From Lingula anatina (Eukaryota; Brachiopoda; Lingulata; Lingulida; Lingulidae): 64,000 bases of DNA. Below, piece after piece: positions 59,875 through 64,000 of the stretch (positions are counted from its first letter, which is position 1; every line of letters starts with the position of its first letter). The stretch is taken from NCBI RefSeq assembly GCF_001039355.2, contig NW_019774602.1:451812-515811 (forward strand), written 5' to 3'. The notes beneath the pieces were generated by a model that was given only the letters and a program-made list of their open reading frames with translations, ran no database searches and was not told where the DNA came from. The position numbers were made by a program, and so were the translations under genes.

Positions 59875-62800
59875 ATATAATACATCCAAAACAAGTCGAA
59901 CTTTTATTGGATAATGTTTGTACAAAACAAGAACCAACAAAACAACTTGTTGTAAACATCTTGTAAATGGTTCCTAGTACAAGTACGGATCAGGCAACAT
60001 TTTATCATTTTAAACTCGGGAATGCAGCTTTGATTACGCTCTGTTCTGCTGTTTTACATCGACGTCTCCTGCATTTCTTTGTGAACCGAAACATTTAGTG
60101 CAACACTACCGACTGGCGCGGGCGCACTTGGAAAAAGCCAAAACGTTATCTTATAAGTTAGTGAAAATGACGTAACGGCGTTATGATTTTTGCTCACAAA
60201 CACATAAACATGCAGTAACAAGATAGTACATGCAGTATTCATGCGCTCATGGCTTTGCAAAAGACTACTTTTTATAAAAACATGGAATGTTAACTGATTT
60301 TTTTTTCAATAATAATGCTGTAAATCAACAGAAGAGAACAAGCTATTTTTCGCCTTTGATCAGTTTGCACTTTTTAAACTGAACGGTAAACAACCTGTAT
60401 ACCTCAATCTTTAATTTTTCGACTTTTTTATTCATTATAAGACGAAATGGACCAAATATATGTTAATTATTTTCTACAAGAAAAAAATTGATAGTGCTGT
60501 TGGGTCAAGGGAGTACTGGGAAGTCTTGTACTCAACCTGGCGAGAAGATTAACAGAATTCGTTTGAAAAGCGAAAATTGAGAACATACTTTAAAAAAATT
60601 ATATGTGAACGCAGTATTTGGCCATGATATGCATAATGCACTTTCCCTTCAGTTCTGCTCTTCGTCAAAATTGACACCTATTCCCAACTGAAGTTTTCAA
60701 AGAAAGAATATGTTTTTGAGGTTTAAAAACAGTAACTTGAAATGTTATATATCTTATAGGCTTTTTGATACGCGGATTGCAGTATTGTAGTGTGAACACG
60801 GAAAAAAGGTCAAAATGTGAAAAAAGTGTTTTCACCCCTGCACATATACTGTATGCTTATTTGAGGATACGCAAGGCCATGAGGGAAGACATTATTCCCT
60901 TACACCCCGCCCTTGGATCATCCATTGCATTACACCGTAATAAGCTAGCGATTGTAAAGTTTAATCGGACCTGCGGCTTTGAATGAGGTGCCGCCTTGCT
61001 TGATGACATGAAAATAACTTGTTTTGGGAGGTCTGGTGCACAACATCAAACACATTCAAAAGACGTGGCACCCAAGTACGTTCGTCACAACTTTATTTTC
61101 ATCAGAACCGGTGAAATTTTCTAATATCGATTCTTTTCGGAGTAAAGGAAAAAATGGATAGTATGTTCAACTAGTATCAAAATTCAAATCTAGGGATATT
61201 GTTTTTTTTCTTTACATGTTTTATCAATTATACAGACATGACACTTTTGACCAAAGACATCAATGCTCAAATACATGGCAATGATCAATATTCAAAATAT
61301 ATGTTTGATGGCCTTAGACTTACTTGAAGTTCTCTCCACCGATGAAGTAGTGGTAACCTTGTTATTATTGGTGCTCGTAATAATATAACTAACCCTGGTA
61401 GGTCTCCAGGTTTGTGGCCTTTGTCGTTCTAGTTTGACCGATTTAAAAAAGAAATAATAACGTACGCCCTCGTAAAAGGACTCAAATAAATAAAGACTAT
61501 TATCATATTTAAAGCACCATTTCCAATTCAACAAAACATCGTGGATATAGTTACGTACAGTGACAATGGAAAGATCGTATGCACAGACCAGACGGTTTCA
61601 TGGAACAGTTTATATATTATTATACAATTAAAGGCGTTTGTAGAGGTTGATTTGTTGTTTTCCAGGGTTCATTAATTCGGGCTACTACTTTTTACTGTCA
61701 GTGCCAAAAAAGAACATGGGGAGCAGGTCAAAGTCAAATTTTGCATCGGTAATAAACAGTAAACGCTAAATTGGATGCCTTTTGATCTAGTGGTATTATC
61801 AAGACTTCTGGTCGAACTGAAAACAGTCGTGATTAGCATATAGTGGCGACATTCAATTTGATATGGATGTAGTATTAAATTTGGACAACATGAAAATACG
61901 AATATTGAGAAAGTTTAGTTCAAGAAGATTTTTTTAGGGGGGGGAGGGTAATTCACCGTGTCATTTAAGAGTTGCCATCGAATCACTGCTTGTGTGTGGA
62001 TGGTTATGTCACAATGTGATTTGCATAAGGGTAATATATTTTAATATGTGTGTGTGTGTGTGTGTAGTTAAGTAGAGCTGAGGAATGTAGATTGTGCTAG
62101 CTGCGCTATTCATATGTAGTATATTTTGTAGTGCGTATAACGCGGAGCTACTCTGCTACAATAGAGATGTGAGGATGGGGCTGAAACACTATAGGACCTA
62201 TTTATTAGCAGTTGAAAAGAAAAATATGGATAGTAAGGTCCCGTCTGAAAATAATGAACGAACGTTTTAGAATACCTCAAGTCAACACAAATTGCACCCC
62301 AGAAATAATGCATTTTGACCATTAAAAGTGTTCAACTTTCCTTTTTAATTCCACTCGTTTCCATGATTATTTTGTTGTACACAGCTGGGGACACATACAC
62401 CAGCGTTGCATCTCGGCATCCCAGTTCATGCAGTCAAGCTAAAAAAAATCCAGAGAGGGAGAAACCCTTTGCCTGAAAATGACAAGAAAAGGACCACAAA
62501 GTTTCATAAGATGCTACTAGGATGAGTACTGGCGGTACTCATGGTTTCAGTCCCGACCCGCCGGCTCCGCGCCATGTCAGCGGATACAAGTCACCGTTAC
62601 CGCTTCGCCTTCTAGACTAGAAGGGCCTGTGTCCCAATCTCTTGGATTTAGGTGACATATAATTACCACTTGATCCCCATAATTTCAACTTGATTCCCTG
62701 AGATTTTGGGCGATGTTGGTTCCTTTAGCCTAGGCGTGACGCTTGTCGCAATGCATCCTTGTCAGAGCTTTTGAAGTCATATAGTATTGGCTAACTTTAA

Positions 62801-64000
62801 TTTGAACTTTGATCTACTTTTCACAACTTTGATCTACTTTTGCAAATTTTTCGGCCTTTATATGTATAACTTCAGAGATACGCACATAGTTCTTGGATTT
62901 GAGTTGAGACCCTATGAGTTAAAACCCTATGTATTAATATTCCTATGGCAAAAGGCGGCGATCTTTAATTTTTCACAAAAAAAAAAAACAGGAACACGCT
63001 GTGCTATAGGAGGAGTAAGGATGTGGAAAACATAGAAAAACAAACTTTATGTGATGAGAATCAATGACGGTAAGTATTTTTCAATAGAATCCGATAAATT
63101 GGCGGCCATCTTGGATTTTTTTTTACCAAAAAGAATTATTTTCCTTGGGGCTACGAGGCTTATTTGATTAAGATTTGCTGCTTTTGTCCTCCGTGTCACG
63201 ATTTAGCCTTTTTAAGCTAAGCCAATCCATTCAGTTATTGTCATATTATTTACGCAAATCGGCATCTCTTTACAGCTCCATGTCCGATTAGATTTGACAA
63301 TTGTTAATTTATTAGCATGGTGTTATGCACTGGTTGATCCCCAACTCCACTGCCAACGTGCACTTAATTGCAGAAAATAATTCCCATATATTTGGACTAT
63401 TTCGTCGGTTGGTTCGAATCCCACTCTCCCCCCCCCCAAACCCCCCCTCCCAAACCCATCCCCCCGGCTACGGGATTGCCAACATGGAATACAATAAAAC
63501 TGTTCTCAAATGATCACAGGGACCGTGCTTTAGAACCACGGCAGTCTTGCTTTTATGGTGAATGAAAAAGTAGAAACATTGAAGATTGGATAAAGAGCTC
63601 TGTTTATTAAACCAACATTGAAGCGTGCTCTGGTAAACTTTGCCACAAGCTCTTACAAACGCATTTTAATTTAATCACCTGCTTTACTGTGCATCAAATT
63701 GTCACGGAATGCAGTTGACCACATTCTAACCTCAAGCTGAGTATCGGTGAGGTGGAAAAAGAGGCCCTTGTTGTCTCCATACGTATAAATACTTAAATTA
63801 AGCTTATTTTTCGTTGGTCAATGCATGTTTAATTCTCGTCTTATTGTAGTACATATAACATCGAGGGGTAGAGATGACCATATCCGTGTGTTGGTTATGC
63901 GTAAACACAATACTTTGTATGTAGACCGTTTCTTATTTATAAAATACACTATTACGTCTGGCAATCAATATGTTCTCTGTGCAATTAATTAACTGATTAA

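Larger units (their letters stand above)
57304..64000. other. Gene-poor right flank
   Basis: No exon set recognised. Besides the repeat pair below, there is a (GT)n run at 62046-62066, an AGAAGAAG run at ~59198 and a C-rich tract at 63427-63465. The left end holds the distal SLC6-B promoter. Confidence 0.55.

Noticed and set aside
63325-63565. Proline-rich short frames
   Set aside because: They come from a C-rich low-complexity tract.

Overview
The window is nuclear DNA of a marine invertebrate animal. Genes are split by many short introns (mostly 100-2500 bp) with ordinary GT-AG signals. The sequence is AT-rich and carries many microsatellites and small DNA transposons with clear target-site duplications (TSDs). 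I cannot name the species. The repeat style and the PRRT4-like 7TM genes would fit a lophotrochozoan (mollusc or brachiopod) or a basal deuterostome.

Layout. 1-6155: repeat-rich DNA with the 3' end of a non-LTR retrotransposon, a foldback element, and a tandem duplication whose first copy (1736-4900) carries a 990-bp DNA transposon missing from the second (4901-6155). 6220-23075: a tandem duplication of a whole gene for a secreted Mn-type superoxide dismutase (SOD1 7100-11031, SOD2 14751-20761, both apparently intact). Aligning the units exposes transposon insertions with an empty site in the sister copy: a solo LTR, a Tc1-like element, a TTAA-type MITE, 3-bp-TSD MITEs, a 5-bp-TSD MITE and LINE tails. 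25394-33681 (+) and 57303-50371 (-): two paralogous SLC6 neurotransmitter-type transporters facing each other, with the same intron positions and a conserved TATA box plus first exon. 35550-38120: a third, older SOD copy with a TAG stop inside its metal-binding motif. 41043-45689 (-): two adjacent single-coding-exon 7TM proteins of the PRRT3/PRRT4 type. 57304-64000: no gene recognised, only dispersed repeats.

How the genes work together: no operon-like logic applies. The window is best read as three small gene families growing by local duplication (SOD x3, SLC6 x2 in inverted orientation, PRRT-like x2). The SLC6 pair is the most unusual part. Both copies lack residues that normally bind sodium in TM1 and TM8. 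The plus-strand copy has also lost the ancestral start codon, two TM1 residues and the last 15 residues. Exon limits were derived by hand from splice signals, reading phase and paralogue alignment; no database search was possible.
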